Source: Limnanthes douglasii subsp. nivea
Lineage: Eukaryota > Streptophyta > Magnoliopsida > Brassicales > Limnanthaceae
Length of the DNA stretch: 64,000 nt
Assembly (NCBI GenBank): GCA_036936605.1
Contig: JAUPFV010000002.1
Location: forward strand, 214,264,029-214,328,028
Reading direction: 5' to 3'
Positions 1-11,296 of this stretch are shown here, in pieces; position 1 is the first letter of the stretch; every line of letters begins with the position of its first letter. The position numbers and the translations under genes were made by a program. The notes under the pieces were generated by a model. It searched no databases and had not been told where the DNA came from. It saw only the letters and a program-made list of their open reading frames with translations.

Positions 1-226
1 TTTTCTCTCGCATAAGTAAACTCATTAGTTAATCCCGTTAGTTAATTTGCTTGATTATATTGATTAACCCATAATTTATTACTCTTTCAAGCATTAGTCT
101 AATAATCATACTTTGTTGCATTAGTGAATTCTTGTCATATATACCTGGTGTTCGTGGGAACGGTCTTACTTACTTATTACTTGCTACTATTTGAACGCGT
201 ATACTTGCGTGAGAAAATGATTAATA
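1..226 (+). repeat. 5' LTR (3' end only) of Athila-like element A
   Basis: The first 226 bases align with 4701-4913, the end of the 3' LTR of the same element, with scattered mismatches. The copy at 4913 ends in ACA; here the end has decayed to ATA at 226. It is followed after six bases by a primer-binding site, as expected for a 5' LTR. The rest of this LTR lies left of the window, so the outer boundary and the target-site duplication cannot be seen. Confidence 0.85.
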
Positions 227-232
227 AGTTTT

Positions 233-250
233 TGGCGTCGTTGACGGGGA
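233..250 (+). other. Primer-binding site (tRNA-Asp type)
   Basis: The 18 bases TGGCGTCGTTGACGGGGA differ at two positions from the sequence complementary to the 3' end of plant tRNA-Asp, TGGCGCCGTTGCCGGGGA. That PBS is typical of Athila-lineage Ty3/gypsy elements. It lies six bases after the 5' LTR and marks where minus-strand synthesis would have been primed. Both mismatches (C to T, C to A) fit an old copy. Confidence 0.85.
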
Positions 251-366
251 CTCGGTGTTATTTGACAGTTTTATTGCTTATCAGCAGGGGTCGTTATAAA
301 ACTATTGACTTGATTCGGTTAATTGCTTTTCGTGTGTTTTCTTGTGCTTCAGGTACTTGAGCGTGT

Positions 367-2780
367 ATGCAAACACGGTCTCGAACTAGAACACTAGTAC
401 AAAAGGAGCTTGAAACAAATCAAGGAACAAAGTTACTATTCTCAGATTCTAATACTAATTCTACAATGGGAGATCCATCTCCAAAATAACTCATGGAGTA
501 CTTTCAACCAAAGATCATGGATATTCAGTCTAGCATTGTCAGACCCAATATTGCTGTGAATAGTTTTGAGATTAAACCCGACACTATTCAGATGATGCAG
601 AATTCTTGTCAGTTTGAGGGAGCTTCACCTGAGGATCCTAATATGCACATTATGACCTTCCTTGAAATCTGTGATACTTTCAAGTTCAACGGTGTTTCAG
701 ATGATGCCATAAGACTGAGACTCTTCCCATTTTCTCTGAGGGACAAAGCTAAGATCTGGTTACACTCTTTACCACCAGGCTTTATCACTACTTGGGATAT
801 ACTTGCGCATAAATTTCTCTCAAAATTATTTCCCATGGCAAGAACAGCCGACATGAGGAATGGCATTACTCATATGGTGAATCTTTAAGTGAAGCTTGGG
901 AGCGTTACAAGGAGATGCTCAGAAAATGTCCTCATCATGAGATGCCTGATTGGTTAGTAATAAATTTCTTTTACAATGGTTTGAGTGAGCAAACAAGGCC
1001 CATGGTCGATGCTGCATCTGGGGGAGCCTTATTAACGAAAAGCTATGAGGAGGCTCACGAGCTCCTTGAGATGATGGCTGCTAATGAATTCCATAACCCT
1101 TCTCAGAGACAGTCACAACATAAAGTACCTGGTATTCTTAATGTAGACACTGCCACTGTTTTAGCAGCTCAGTTTGAAGCTCTAAACATGAAGGTGGATT
1201 CTTTGACTAAACTAGGGGTACATCAGGTAGCTAGTGTGTGCGAGCTTTGTGCTGGAGGGCATGACACTCAACAATGCCCTATCTCTACTGAGTCAGTGCA
1301 ATTTGTGAGTAACTTTCAGAGGCGGAATCAACAGCCAATCTTAAACACCTATCACCCAAGCAATAGAAATCATCCGAACTTCAGTTGGAGCAATAATCAA
1401 CAAGGTAATCAGCATTATGGTGCTAAGCCATACGCTCCTCCTGGATTTCAGCGATAAGGTCAGGAACATCAATCTCAACAGTATGCCCCAAGACAAACTC
1501 ATAATCAACACCCTGGCCCTTCTCAACATTCTGTGAGAGAATCTGAGTTCGAAGAAATGAAAGTAATGATTAAAAGTCTGATGGTATCTCACAAGACCTT
1601 AGAAAATCAGATAGGACAGATGTTCATTAACATGATCATTAGCCCTCGGGGATTTCTTCCTAGAGACACGGAACATAATCCAGGTAAACGGGACGGCAAG
1701 GAGTAATGTCAAGCTATCACCTTGCAATCAAGAAAGGTTGTCGAGAACCCCACAGCTGAACAAGAGGCTGATTCTTCTCAAATTCAGCCCATTCGGAAAA
1801 ATTCCGCTCAAAATCAGCCCTCATCTGAGGTTAATTCTGATCAAGATCAGCCACCTAAAAATCCATCTCAGTCAGTTGTTGAGCCTATGATGTACCCTCC
1901 TCCACCTTTTCCGCAAAGGTTGCAGAAACAGAAGCTAGATACTCCGTTTGGGAGATTTTTGGAGGTATTCAAGAAGCTACACATCAACATACCTTTTTCT
2001 GAAGCATTAGAGCAAATACCTAGTTATGCCAAGTTCATGAAGGGAATTCTTTCGAAAAAGCTAAAACTTGGTGATTTTGAGACAGTGGCGCTCACTGAGG
2101 AATGTAATGCGATCTTACAACAAAAATTTCCTCCCAAGCTTAAAGATCCAGGAAGCTTCACCATTCCTTTTTCAATCAGCAATTTATATTTCAACAAATG
2201 TTAATGTGACTTGGGCGCGAGCATCAATCTGATGCCCCAATCTTTTTTTGAGAAACTTGGGCTACTTGTGCCAAAACCGACTAGCATCTCTTTGCAACTG
2301 GCTGATCACTCTATCACATTTCCTCGTGGTATCGTGGAAAATGTCTTAGTTAAGGTAGATAAGCTCATCTTTCCGGCTGAATTCGTTATCTTGGATTTCG
2401 AAGAGGACAAAAACATCCCTATAATCATAGGAAGGCCATTCTTGGCTACGGGAAAAACTTTGATTGATGTCCAGAAAGGGGAGCTCACTATGAGAGTGCA
2501 AGACAAAAATGTCACTTTCAACATTTTCAAGGCTATGAAATCTCCAACCGAGGATGAAGAATGTTTCAGGTTGGATATGGTCGACTCTTTGCATAGTAAT
2601 GAGTTGGATCGTTTTGTGAGTTCAGATGTTCTAGGCAGAGTTCTACATGGTGAATCCGACTTCAAAGACGAAGAAATATCCGAATGTGTTCAACTACTAC
2701 AGGCAGCCCCGTATCAAAATAGGCTCGATATTCCTCATGATTCGCTTGGATTGAGTGATTTTAAGGATTCTCAACAGTAG
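367..2780 (+). pseudogene. Athila-like gag-protease remnant
   Basis: An ATG at 367 opens a gag frame broken at once by a TAA near 487. Reading continues through the retrotransposon gag capsid domain (about 590-1090), changes frame near 865, and has further in-frame stops near 1455, 1704 and 2202. A Gln/Asn/Ser-rich linker (1290-1860) follows. The aspartic protease region starts near 2205 with the active-site signature CDLGASINLMP and contains an IIGRPFLATG block, as in Athila protease. The protein would process the Gag-Pol polyprotein of a Ty3/gypsy element. One frameshift and about four nonsense codons make it non-functional. The lineage call rests on PBS type, protease wording and the integrase tail further down. 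Confidence 0.85.
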
Positions 2781-3280
2781 GCTTAAACCTTCTCTAGAAG
2801 AAGCGCCTAAACTTGAACTCAAACCATTACCAAATCATCTCAGGTATGCTTTCTTAGGAGAGTCATCTACATTACCCGTTATTATTGCATCTAACCTTTC
2901 AGGTAGTGAGGAAGCAGTTGGTGAGAAGTGTTTACTTCAATTGAATGAACATGAAGAGTTTTGGTCTCAAGCCTATGAGAACTCAAAGATGTATAAGGAA
3001 AAAGTCAAGAAATGGCATGATAGGAAGCTTTTACATAAAGATTTTGAGCCAGGTCAAAATGGTTCTTCTTTTCAACTCTCGTCTAAAGCTTTTTCCTGGA
3101 AAGCTCAAGTCAAGATGGTCTGGACCTTTTAAAGTCAAGATAGTATATCCACATGGAACAGTTGAAATCTATGAGGAATCGCCAGACAAAGCATTCAAAG
3201 TCAATGGTCAACAACTCAAGCATTACTATGGAGATTCGGTGAACCGTGAGGCATTCAGCATCAGCCTCGAAACTACATGA
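2781..3280 (+). pseudogene. Fused remnant: pre-RT linker joined to integrase C-terminus (internal pol deletion)
   Basis: 2790-2910 encodes the linker normally just upstream of reverse transcriptase in Athila elements (motifs KLELKPLPNHLRYAFLGE and STLPVIIAS). From about 2915 the reading jumps to the far end of integrase ([20 protein letters not shown], then [13 protein letters not shown] and WSGPFKV after a frameshift near 3055), ending in [13 protein letters not shown], RNase H, the integrase zinc finger and the DDE core are absent. That is roughly 3 kb of pol lost without leaving any foreign sequence at the join. The frame ends at 3280. This makes element A a deletion derivative that could move only in trans. 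Confidence 0.85.
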
Positions 3281-3621
3281 TTCCGAGTGGTACCGTCGAG
3301 CTATCGACGTTAAACAAGCGCTTTGTGGGAGGAATTTTGCATAGCATTTTGTTCATGCATTTTGCGTCTTTGATCCCTTGAGTTGATGTTTCTACTTAAG
3401 TAGACAATGATGAAACTTGTTTGGAATGATAACAGGATTAAAATCTAATTAGGTTGCTTGTAAGTTAGCTTGCTTGGTGTACAAGGACAATTGATACACA
3501 TAGACGCGTCGATTGTTTTTATGCTAGTTAAGGACACACTTGAGTATTGTTATACATAATCCATTCTTAGGTTCAGAATCATACCTTAATCCTTTATTAG
3601 CTCATGGATTGCAAAAATATA
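3281..3621 (+). other. 3' untranslated spacer of element A
   Basis: About 340 bases between the end of the integrase tail and the polypurine tract. I see no open reading frame of note and no env-like gene. This is the normal 3' untranslated part of an LTR element. Confidence 0.5.
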
Positions 3622-3633
3622 AGTTTGGGGGAG
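3622..3633 (+). other. Polypurine tract of element A
   Basis: AGTTTGGGGGAG immediately precedes the 3' LTR. The same purine-rich tract is commonly seen in Athila elements, where it primes plus-strand DNA synthesis. Confidence 0.75.
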
Positions 3634-3634
3634 T

Positions 3635-4913
3635 TGAAAGATAAATATGCGTATTATTCAGTTAGGCGTCAAAGGCTAGTAGCCGCTCGTTGACGTGTGT
3701 CCTCTCGCTGGGGGTTGTGTATTATGAGTAGTCTAGGGGTGGAATGAGATGGAGCAAAACGCACTCATTCCCAATCGATTGAAAAAAGATGAAAAATAAA
3801 AGGCACTCTTTTAGGTTTCGGCCAGTTTATAAATAGAGGAGGAAAAAACGTAATCGTACACTGACTTGGTTTTACGGCGGAAAAACATAGAACAAGAAGA
3901 GAAAACAGAATTGGCTACGTTTTTACCCTACATAATTCAAAGCGAGAGAAAAAGAGGACAAAAGGGAGTTGGCTACTTATTGTTTTTTCCGATCGGTAAC
4001 ATACAACCAGACGGCAGAGAGGAAGCAGGTGACGGCTGCTTTTGATTTTGATCAGCAGTTTACGGAGTGTTTTTTTCAGGAAATACTTACGGCTACTGTT
4101 CGGTTTAACGTTCTCTAAACTCTTATTCGTTTATTTACATTCGTCTTAGAGCTATGTTAACTTTGGAGCCCATGATGATGATTCGTTCGATTATGAACTA
4201 ATCGTTGTCATTGAACTCTAACGGATTTGTTTGAATAATACTTATGGTTTGATTGCTTGATTGATTTGTGAGATACGTTTATCGGTTACCTAGTATGGTT
4301 GTGCTTATCGTTAGATGCGTCGCGAACATCTAGTTTGTTAATCTTTAATGAATGCGAAAGTGGATTTAAGGGTTTAGAACTTGCCATGCTAGCATAGGTT
4401 CTTGAATGATTCATATTGTGATTGTTCATGATTCGTAATATGTCACTAACCATATCATATTACCCTATGTAATCGAAATAGATAATTTGCGCTTAAAACC
4501 AATTGTACCTCAATTCGTATAGACGCATAGGATTGCCATGCAAGCTGTGTCTGCTTAACTGTTATCTCTTTTGTGGTTGTTTAAGTGGTTTGGTTTACGC
4601 GTATTGAAAGGTAGCGTATACTGATTTCGTGTTATCATACATATTGATTAAGTATATTAAGACTCTTAAGTAAAATAAACAATGAAGTTAGGGTTCCATG
4701 TTTTCTCTCGCATAAGTAAACTCGTTAGTTAATTTACCTAGTTATAATCATTCATCCAAACTTTATTACTCATTCAAGCATTAGTCTAATAATCATACAT
4801 TGCTGCATAAGTGAATTCTTGTCATATACACCTGGTCTTCATAGGAATGATCTTATTTACTTATTACTTGCTACTATTTGACCACGTATACTTTCGTGAG
4901 AAAAGGACTAACA
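3635..4913 (+). repeat. 3' LTR of Athila-like element A, about 1.28 kb
   Basis: Starts with TGAAAG directly after the polypurine tract and ends in ACA; its last ~210 bases match window positions 1-226. A TATA box (TATAAATA, about 3828-3835) followed by a GAGGAGG stretch marks a likely LTR promoter firing rightward, away from the element and toward the F-box gene. No large open reading frame lies inside. The element's full length from here to the left edge is only about 4.9 kb because of the internal pol deletion. Confidence 0.8.
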
Positions 4914-5350
4914 TTTACCATCACCAAATTTGCGACCACAGTGGAAGCTAGAAGTACTTGGATGTCTATATTTGAAACCTTAATTGTAATACGAAGTTTA
5001 AAAAATTTTGAGATATGGATCTCAACGTTGAGTATTTAAAAATAATAAAGCTTTGGGTTTTTCACGAATTTGGAAGAATATAAGATTAATCTAGAAGAAG
5101 ATAAGATTAACCTTTTATGGAAAAACTCCAAACACTAGCTAAAATGAAGTAAAGATGGTGCAAGTTCGTGGGGCTCCAAAACAAACTAACAGCGATTTGG
5201 GATTTGGGTGTGAATGAGGTATATTAGAAATTAATAAGTATTCCTCTTTTCTTTTTACTTTAATGAAAAATAAATTTTTAGAAATTAATACTTTTAAAAA
5301 AGACCTTTTTCATTCTCTATTCAGAAAGCAGCAGAGAGTTTGAATCAGGC
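4914..5350 (+). other. Gap between element A and the F-box gene
   Basis: About 440 bases without a recognisable gene. It must contain the F-box gene's own promoter and leader unless transcription starts in the LTR. AT-rich around 5220-5310; I see no convincing TATA box position to report. Confidence 0.4.
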
Positions 5351-6436
5351 ATGGCTGATTATCTACCAGAACCGATCGTGGAAGAAGGAATACTCGTAAG
5401 ATTACCTGTCAAATCTCTGGCTAGATTCAGGTGCGTATGCAAATCATGGTTTTCTCTCATATCCAGTTCTCGATTCATTGATTTACACTACCAATGCTCG
5501 ATTTCAAACCCTAGTTGTAACAATCACAAGATAATTTTTAAAAACGATGGAGATTTCAAATCTTTGGATTACAACTTATCTCCTTTCGGGGATGATTCCG
5601 CTGTCAAAACTCTCACATTCCTAGAAAAGGATCTAAATATCGTGGGTTCATGTAACGGATTGGTTTGCCTTAATCGTGTTGATTACAAAGCCATGTTTAT
5701 ATGGAACCCCATCACTGGTGACTATAAAAAATTACCTTACCTCCCTATCATCGACCGCGAAAGACGTCCGTATAGATATAATGCTGGTTTTGGGTATGAT
5801 GCATACAACGATGACTACAAGGTTTTGTTTTGTTATTGGATTGCTGAGATCGGTACTAGAACTTTTGTGCTTTACTCGCTCAAAAGTGACTGTTGGAACT
5901 CTGTACAAGTGGACCAGAATCTGAATGTACAGCTTAGTGAAAAACGACCTGTGGTTTTTCTGAATGGAGCTTTTTATTGGATAAGCTGTCACAGGAAAAT
6001 AATGGCTTTTGAATTAGCAGGAAACACTTTTAAGGAAATTTTCGTGCCCAATGCTATTGATCACTTTCTTGTAGGTTTAGGGGTTCTCGCCGGACGACTT
6101 GGTTGCGTGGGGTTGAACTTTTTGACGCACCATCGCACTATATGGTCAGTGGATGAGTATGGTGTTGGTGTGGAGGAATCTTCCACTAAATTGACTATGA
6201 CGGGTGTAAAATTTGCACAGATTGGCAATATAGTATGCAATCCATTATGTTTGACGCTAGAGGGTGAGATTATATTGCTGGATGGTAAAAGACTTTGGAA
6301 GTTTAGTCCCAAGACTAAGACTACATTTCCTAAAAGCATCTTTACTGTATCTTATTATTCCCAGGTGGCTGTTTATGTCGAGACTCTATTCTCGCCAAAG
6401 GGTCTAAAGGAGAACATGCTTCAATTATTAGGCTAA
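5351..6436 (+). CDS. F-box protein with F-box-associated (FBA) domain
   Basis: A single uninterrupted exon of 361 residues. Residues about 3-45 are an F-box (LPEPIVEEGILVRLPVKSLA followed by the RFRCVCKSW box and SLISSSRFI), the segment that binds the SKP1/ASK adaptor of SCF ubiquitin ligases. Residues about 85-310 fit the F-box-associated interaction domain, with the usual CNGLVCL and IWNPITGDYKKLP motifs and a later YSLKSDCWNS strand; this part would recognise the substrate. Length and single-exon structure are typical of the CPR1/CPR30-like group. The ATG at 5351 gives the F-box at the very N-terminus and has G at +4. No stops or frameshifts, unlike nearly everything around it, so it is probably a live gene. 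The substrate cannot be told from sequence. Confidence 0.93.
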   Translation: MADYLPEPIVEEGILVRLPVKSLARFRCVCKSWFSLISSSRFIDLHYQCSISNPSCNNHKIIFKNDGDFKSLDYNLSPFGDDSAVKTLTFLEKDLNIVGSCNGLVCLNRVDYKAMFIWNPITGDYKKLPYLPIIDRERRPYRYNAGFGYDAYNDDYKVLFCYWIAEIGTRTFVLYSLKSDCWNSVQVDQNLNVQLSEKRPVVFLNGAFYWISCHRKIMAFELAGNTFKEIFVPNAIDHFLVGLGVLAGRLGCVGLNFLTHHRTIWSVDEYGVGVEESSTKLTMTGVKFAQIGNIVCNPLCLTLEGEIILLDGKRLWKFSPKTKTTFPKSIFTVSYYSQVAVYVETLFSPKGLKENMLQLLG

Positions 6437-7188
6437 AAAGAATGATTTGTTAACGGAGTTAGTCACTTGTTTCTAAAGAGTCACTGGTGTTATTTTCGTA
6501 TCGAAACGGTTTTGTTGGGTATTTTTAATATGCGATCACCGCGAGTGATCATTATACTTTTGGTGTCCGTTGTACTTTGAAACTATTTGGTATGAAAGTC
6601 TCTATCTAAATTAAGCAGGCTCCACAATTTTTTTTGTGTTTGTGTTTGTGTTTGTCGGTAGCATTACCTGCTGATCATGTTAATGAAAAGTAACAACCCT
6701 CCAATCACATTTTCTCATCCCTAAATACTACAACCAATTTCTTCCTTTACTATGACTTCAGTTTTAGAAAGTGCCTAACTCATTATCTGAATTTTCTGAG
6801 AACCAAGTATCTGGACTTCATCTAAGTTTGACCTGCAAAGTAGCTTTATGTTCGATTTACCAACCTCTCATGAACCCTTTTTAATGTTATTCCTTCACCA
6901 AATCTCAAATCATGCACCATTGTACTTCATGTAAATCTCAATCTCCAAATAAAAACAAAGAAAGTACTCCGCCTAGCATATATTCCTATAAAAGTAAAAT
7001 TGGCAGTTCTTTCTATCACTTCTCTTTGTATGATTTAAGTAACGCACTCATAAATAATACCTAGAATCTCAAATCTTCAGTTTCACTGTGGGCAAGAAAT
7101 ATCATATTCTTCAGTCATGCTTTGTACCGTACATGTGATTTTAGCCAAATTTCATTGGTTTATGTGGTTCTAGGGGGCTGTCGACGAG
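6437..7188. other. Non-coding stretch after the F-box gene
   Basis: About 750 bases with no reading frame that resembles a protein I know. It includes a short GTTTGT run near 6640-6656. The first couple of hundred bases presumably hold the F-box gene's 3' UTR and polyadenylation region. Confidence 0.4.
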
Positions 7189-8203
7189 TTGGCGCATGTT
7201 GTGTCTTCGTGGATTTTGGAATCTAGTTCTTGTGATCTTTTTAGCCTTTATCGCCGATTTGGTGTCCTGTTGTCCCATTCCTTTCCACTAGAACTTCGTC
7301 TAGTCACGAAGGGTGGTTTACGAGAGGAAGCTCTGTCCAAGGTTTTGGGTATGGTGGAGGCCGGTCGTTCTCGGGTTTTTGTCAGGATGGTGGAGGCTGT
7401 TGGTTTTCACGATTTTATGGCTCTAGCTCTGAGAAGGCCGGGGTACTCTGGGTTTTATCGTCGGTGGATTTCAGGGTTTGAGATATGTTGGAACCGAGTT
7501 TTACATTCTTTGTTCTTACTCCGATAGCTAAGGAGGCTTTTTTTGTTACCCCGTCTCGGGTTACCCCTTCGCCGGTTTGCTTTCACTGCATTTTATGTTT
7601 GTTTCTTGTTGCTCCCTCGGTCATTACTATGGTCGATCTCTCGATGTCGATAGGCACCGCGACGTATTCAGCTATGGTGATTTTGCCAGTGGGTAAAACA
7701 CAGGAGAAGTTGAAGGTAACATTCAGCAGGACATGTCTTAGCGTTTCGGCGCTGGATATGAGTAAGATGGTATACAATCGGGCATTGTCGGGTTCCATGG
7801 AGTTTTTCCGGTGGCTTCAGTAAAACCTGTTTTACAGTTGTGGGACATGCGTTTGTGGATATACCGTGTCGTGGCATGGTGTGTGCCGTGTGTGGCTACT
7901 AAAAGAGCGGGAGGTGCTTTGCTTGATGCTGAGCGTGGCGTGAATATTTCTCTCGCCCGTGGTAATATTCGGGCCGGTAACTGTTTTTTCTTGGCGTACA
8001 TCGGCAATAGTTTTCTGTTGCCATTAAAGCTCATTTCCTCTACCCATTTCTATCGCTCTTTATTAATTAATATGCCCCCACCTTATATCTTCATTTGCAT
8101 GAAATTATTTGATTTAGCCCCTTCCTTTAACTCAATTGATGTTAAACTGAAAGTGATCTTACGCTTTTTTATTAAGCCAATGTATTCTTTGAATTTTTTT
8201 TAA
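7189..8203 (+). other. Unidentified GC-richer, coding-like block
   Basis: Three plus-strand open stretches (7189-7527, 7485-7823, 7811-8203) follow one another with small overlaps in different frames, suggesting one ancestral reading frame broken by indels. GC content is visibly higher than on either side, dropping sharply near 8040. I find no zinc knuckle, protease, RT or other motif. It lies just upstream of LINE 1, so it could be a diverged ORF1/5' region of that LINE or a captured host fragment, but nothing proves either. Confidence 0.3.
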
Positions 8204-8308
8204 GTTTTAGTTATTCTTTTATTTTAATTATGTTAAATTTTGGATTTAACTTAACTAAAATGTGAGTTTTTTGCAAATCGCACGTTCTTCTTAATTCGTT
8301 TAGATAAA

Positions 8309-11095
8309 GTGTTTTTGAGAATACCTCCTCGATGTACTAGTTTTATTCTAAATTTAATCAAATTAATTGCTTTAATTAAATGTGTAGCTAGTTGGAATGT
8401 GAGCGGTTTAAACGAACCCGTTCGTCAGAAGGATGTTCGTAATGTTATTTTTTCAAATAGTATCAATACTATTTGCTTGCTAGAGACCAAAGTTAACATT
8501 GACAATGTTAATATTGACAATGTTAACTTTATCATGACATCTATGCTACTTTAATAGCATTATAAAACCAACCATAAAAACCATCATTACGGTAGAATTT
8601 GGATTGCTTGGAACACAAGTGTTTGCAATATCTCATTGGGTTTCACCTCCCCGCAAATCATGAATTGTAGTATAATTTTCCTTGCTAAGAACTTGACCCT
8701 CCACCTCACCATTGTTTATGGTTTCACTAAGCCATCCGAGTGTCAGCCTCTTTAGAGAGAAATTGTCACCATCGCCCAAACCAATGCTAAAAATCCTTGG
8801 ATTGTCATTGGTGATATCAATGCGATTCGCAACCCTTGGAGCGTTCCAATTTCGAAAACCGTTGGAATAGCTCTATCTCTTTATTTAATAACTCTTGCCG
8901 CACTTGCGGCCTTAATGACCTTCGGTCCTCCGGTTTCCAATACTCATGGTTCAACCGTCAAATTGATAACCATATCTTCTCTAGGATTTATATGGCCCTC
9001 GTCAATGGCCACTGGGGTGACACTTTCCCCAACTTCTTTGCCTAATTTGACCTCCTCTGTACCTCAGACCACACCCCCATTATTTTATACCTTCCGACCC
9101 CTTTTGTCTCGAGTCCTAAACCTTTTAAATATTTTAATATGTGGCACTTTCACCCAATCTTCCAAAGCATTGTCTCCGCAAGCTAAAAAATCCCTTTGTG
9201 AAAATGACCCCATGAAGACTATTGTTATCAAATTAGCTTGGCTCACCCCTACCCTCTCTTCCCTCAACAAGCGTGAATTTAGTAGCATTAGCCATAGGGT
9301 GGATGAGGCCCAATCTGTCCTTGCTCAGGCTCATATTAACCTCTCCACCAGCCCGTCTAATAGTTCCCTCATCTCAACTGAGCATGGGCCTCCAAAACCT
9401 ACATTTTCTATATCCGCACTGAAGTTCCTTCCTCAAGAAGAAATCGAGGGAGATGTGGCTCAAGCTAGGAGACAGAAACTCAAAATTATTCCATAACAGC
9501 ACAAGGGCTTGAAAGGCTCAAAGGGCTCGTAATAGAATTTTGTCTATTGTTAACCCTGGTGGCTCCTTCAGTTCCAATCCTAGAGTGATCTCGCCCGCTT
9601 TCCTTAAGCATTTTAAAAACCTCTGGGCACCCCAAGCCCTAGAAGCTATCCAGGGCTTGATATAATTAAGGTCCTCATAAAATTTTCGATTTCCCCTTCT
9701 GATAATTCAAACATGATCAAACCCGTTTTGGACAATGAAATTAAGAAAGTCTTATTTGATATTGATAGTGATAAGGTCTCGGGCCCTAATAGTTTTAGTG
9801 CTGGTTTCTTCAAAACCTGTTGGCCCACGGTTGTGCCTGATATCTGCTCTGGTGTTAAACATTTCTTCTGCTTACGAAACATGGACACTGCGTGGAACAA
9901 AACCCTCATAGTCATTCAATGTATCACCACCCCTTCTTTTGCCGTTTGTATTAATGGTAAGCCCACCATCACTTTTCAGGGTTTGAAGGGCCTCCGTCAA
10001 GGAGATTCCCTTTCCACGTACATTTTTGTCATTATCATGCAGGTTCCATCAAGCATCCTTCAGAAAAAAATTCATGGCCCATCTTTTGGATACCATTGGA
10101 AATGCCACAAGCTCAAGATCATCAACCTCTGCTTTGTGAATGACCTCATGATCTTCTGCCGCGCTAATGCATCCTTAATTAAACTTATAAAAGAGGGTCT
10201 CGACGAATTCGCTCTTCTTTCGGGCCTCCAACTTAACCAGAATAAAAGCCAAGTTTACCTCTCATGGACCTCGAAAAGCACGAGGATCGTCATTCGGAAC
10301 TACCTTGGGTTCAACGAAGGCACGCTACCAGTCAGATACCTAGGTGTCCTGCTAATCACTTTCAGGCTAACCTACAGGCCCCTTTTTACAAAAGTTACAA
10401 ATCACATTAACTCATGGACTACTAAACACCTCTCGTACGCCGCTCGGCTCCAGCTTATCAAATCAATCATCTTCGCTAGTCACGTGTACTGGTCCTCCAT
10501 CATCATTCTCCCGGTTAGAGTTTTAAATGAGCTCTCGCAGTTGCTTAGAAGATTTATTTGGTCGAGTTCGGAGATGAAGATTTCGGGGGCTAAGGTCTCC
10601 TGGGATAAGCTCACTATGCCCACAGATGAGGGTGACCTTGGGAATCTCAAACCTAAAAAATGTGGAACAAGCGGCTGCTCTAAAGCTTTTTTGGTCCATA
10701 TTAACTAAAAATAAAAGTTCTATATAGATCCAATGGACTCTTACGGAAAAAATAAAAAATAAAATCTTTTGGACTCTTCCTCTTCTTCCAACACCAGTTG
10801 GGGATGGCAAAAAATTCTAAAGCTTTGGAATCAGGTTGCGGGATTATATAAATTTATTGTTGGAAATAGAAATAACACCTTCGTTTGGCATGATCCCTGG
10901 CTCCTTCCATCTTCTATCATTGACTATTTCGGCCATAACATCACTAATCTGGCTCGACTGCGTAATATCTCTCGAGTCTCGGACCTCCTTTGTAATGGAT
11001 TTTGGGCTTGGCTCTCTTATGCTCGGTCCCCAAATAGGCGCATGCTTTTTCACCTATCCGAAATCAGAAACGCCTTAAGTGCCCTCCCTCCTTAG
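8309..11095 (+). mobile_element. LINE 1: L1-like non-LTR retrotransposon ORF2 remnant
   Basis: Plus-strand domains in order. AP-like endonuclease from about 8375 (SWNVSGLNEPVRQKDVRN, ICLLETKV, then RIWIAWN and PWIVIGDIN, ending with TSDHTPI near 9060) is spread over several frames. A linker follows at 9130-9490. Reverse transcriptase at 9713-10708 keeps GPNSFSAGFF, GLRQGDSLSTYIFV and CFVND (the catalytic FADD box degraded), then YLGVLL and SYAARLQLIKS. The zinc-binding RT tail (zf-RVT) lies at 10769-11095 (NTFVWHDPWL). The RNase H expected after this is missing. The element would have retrotransposed by target-primed reverse transcription, but it is dead: many frameshifts, an RT palm deletion and a missing 3' end. 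Confidence 0.88.
9713..10708 (+). pseudogene. LINE 1 reverse transcriptase frame with palm deletion
   Basis: This 331-residue stretch has no stop codon, yet it cannot be a working RT. After TAWNKTLI (about residue 65) the text jumps to CITTPSFAVCINGKP, skipping roughly 130 residues that normally hold fingers/palm motif A with its catalytic Asp (the KxDLKKAFD region). The second catalytic box reads CFVNDL instead of F-A-D-D-L. The remainder (thumb and connection, with YLGVLL) is well kept. The deletion is in frame, so it escapes notice in an ORF scan. Confidence 0.8.
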
Positions 11096-11296
11096 TCGCT
11101 TTTATTTTGTTCCAATTGTATTTTTTTAAAAGGTAAGTTCTTAAAAGGTACATTAAATATTTCAAATTTCTTCATACATACACCAAACTTTCATAATTCC
11201 AAAAAGTGTATAAGGTTTTTATAAGTCTAAAAATATTCTTCCAATTAAAAAACAAGTTTAATCACTTTATCAATTTCAAAAAAACAATCATATTTA

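Noticed and set aside
8497..8525. Near-palindromic repeat of AATGTTAATATTGAC words
   Set aside because: It is a 15-base in-frame duplication within the LINE 1 endonuclease text, not a hairpin of independent interest.
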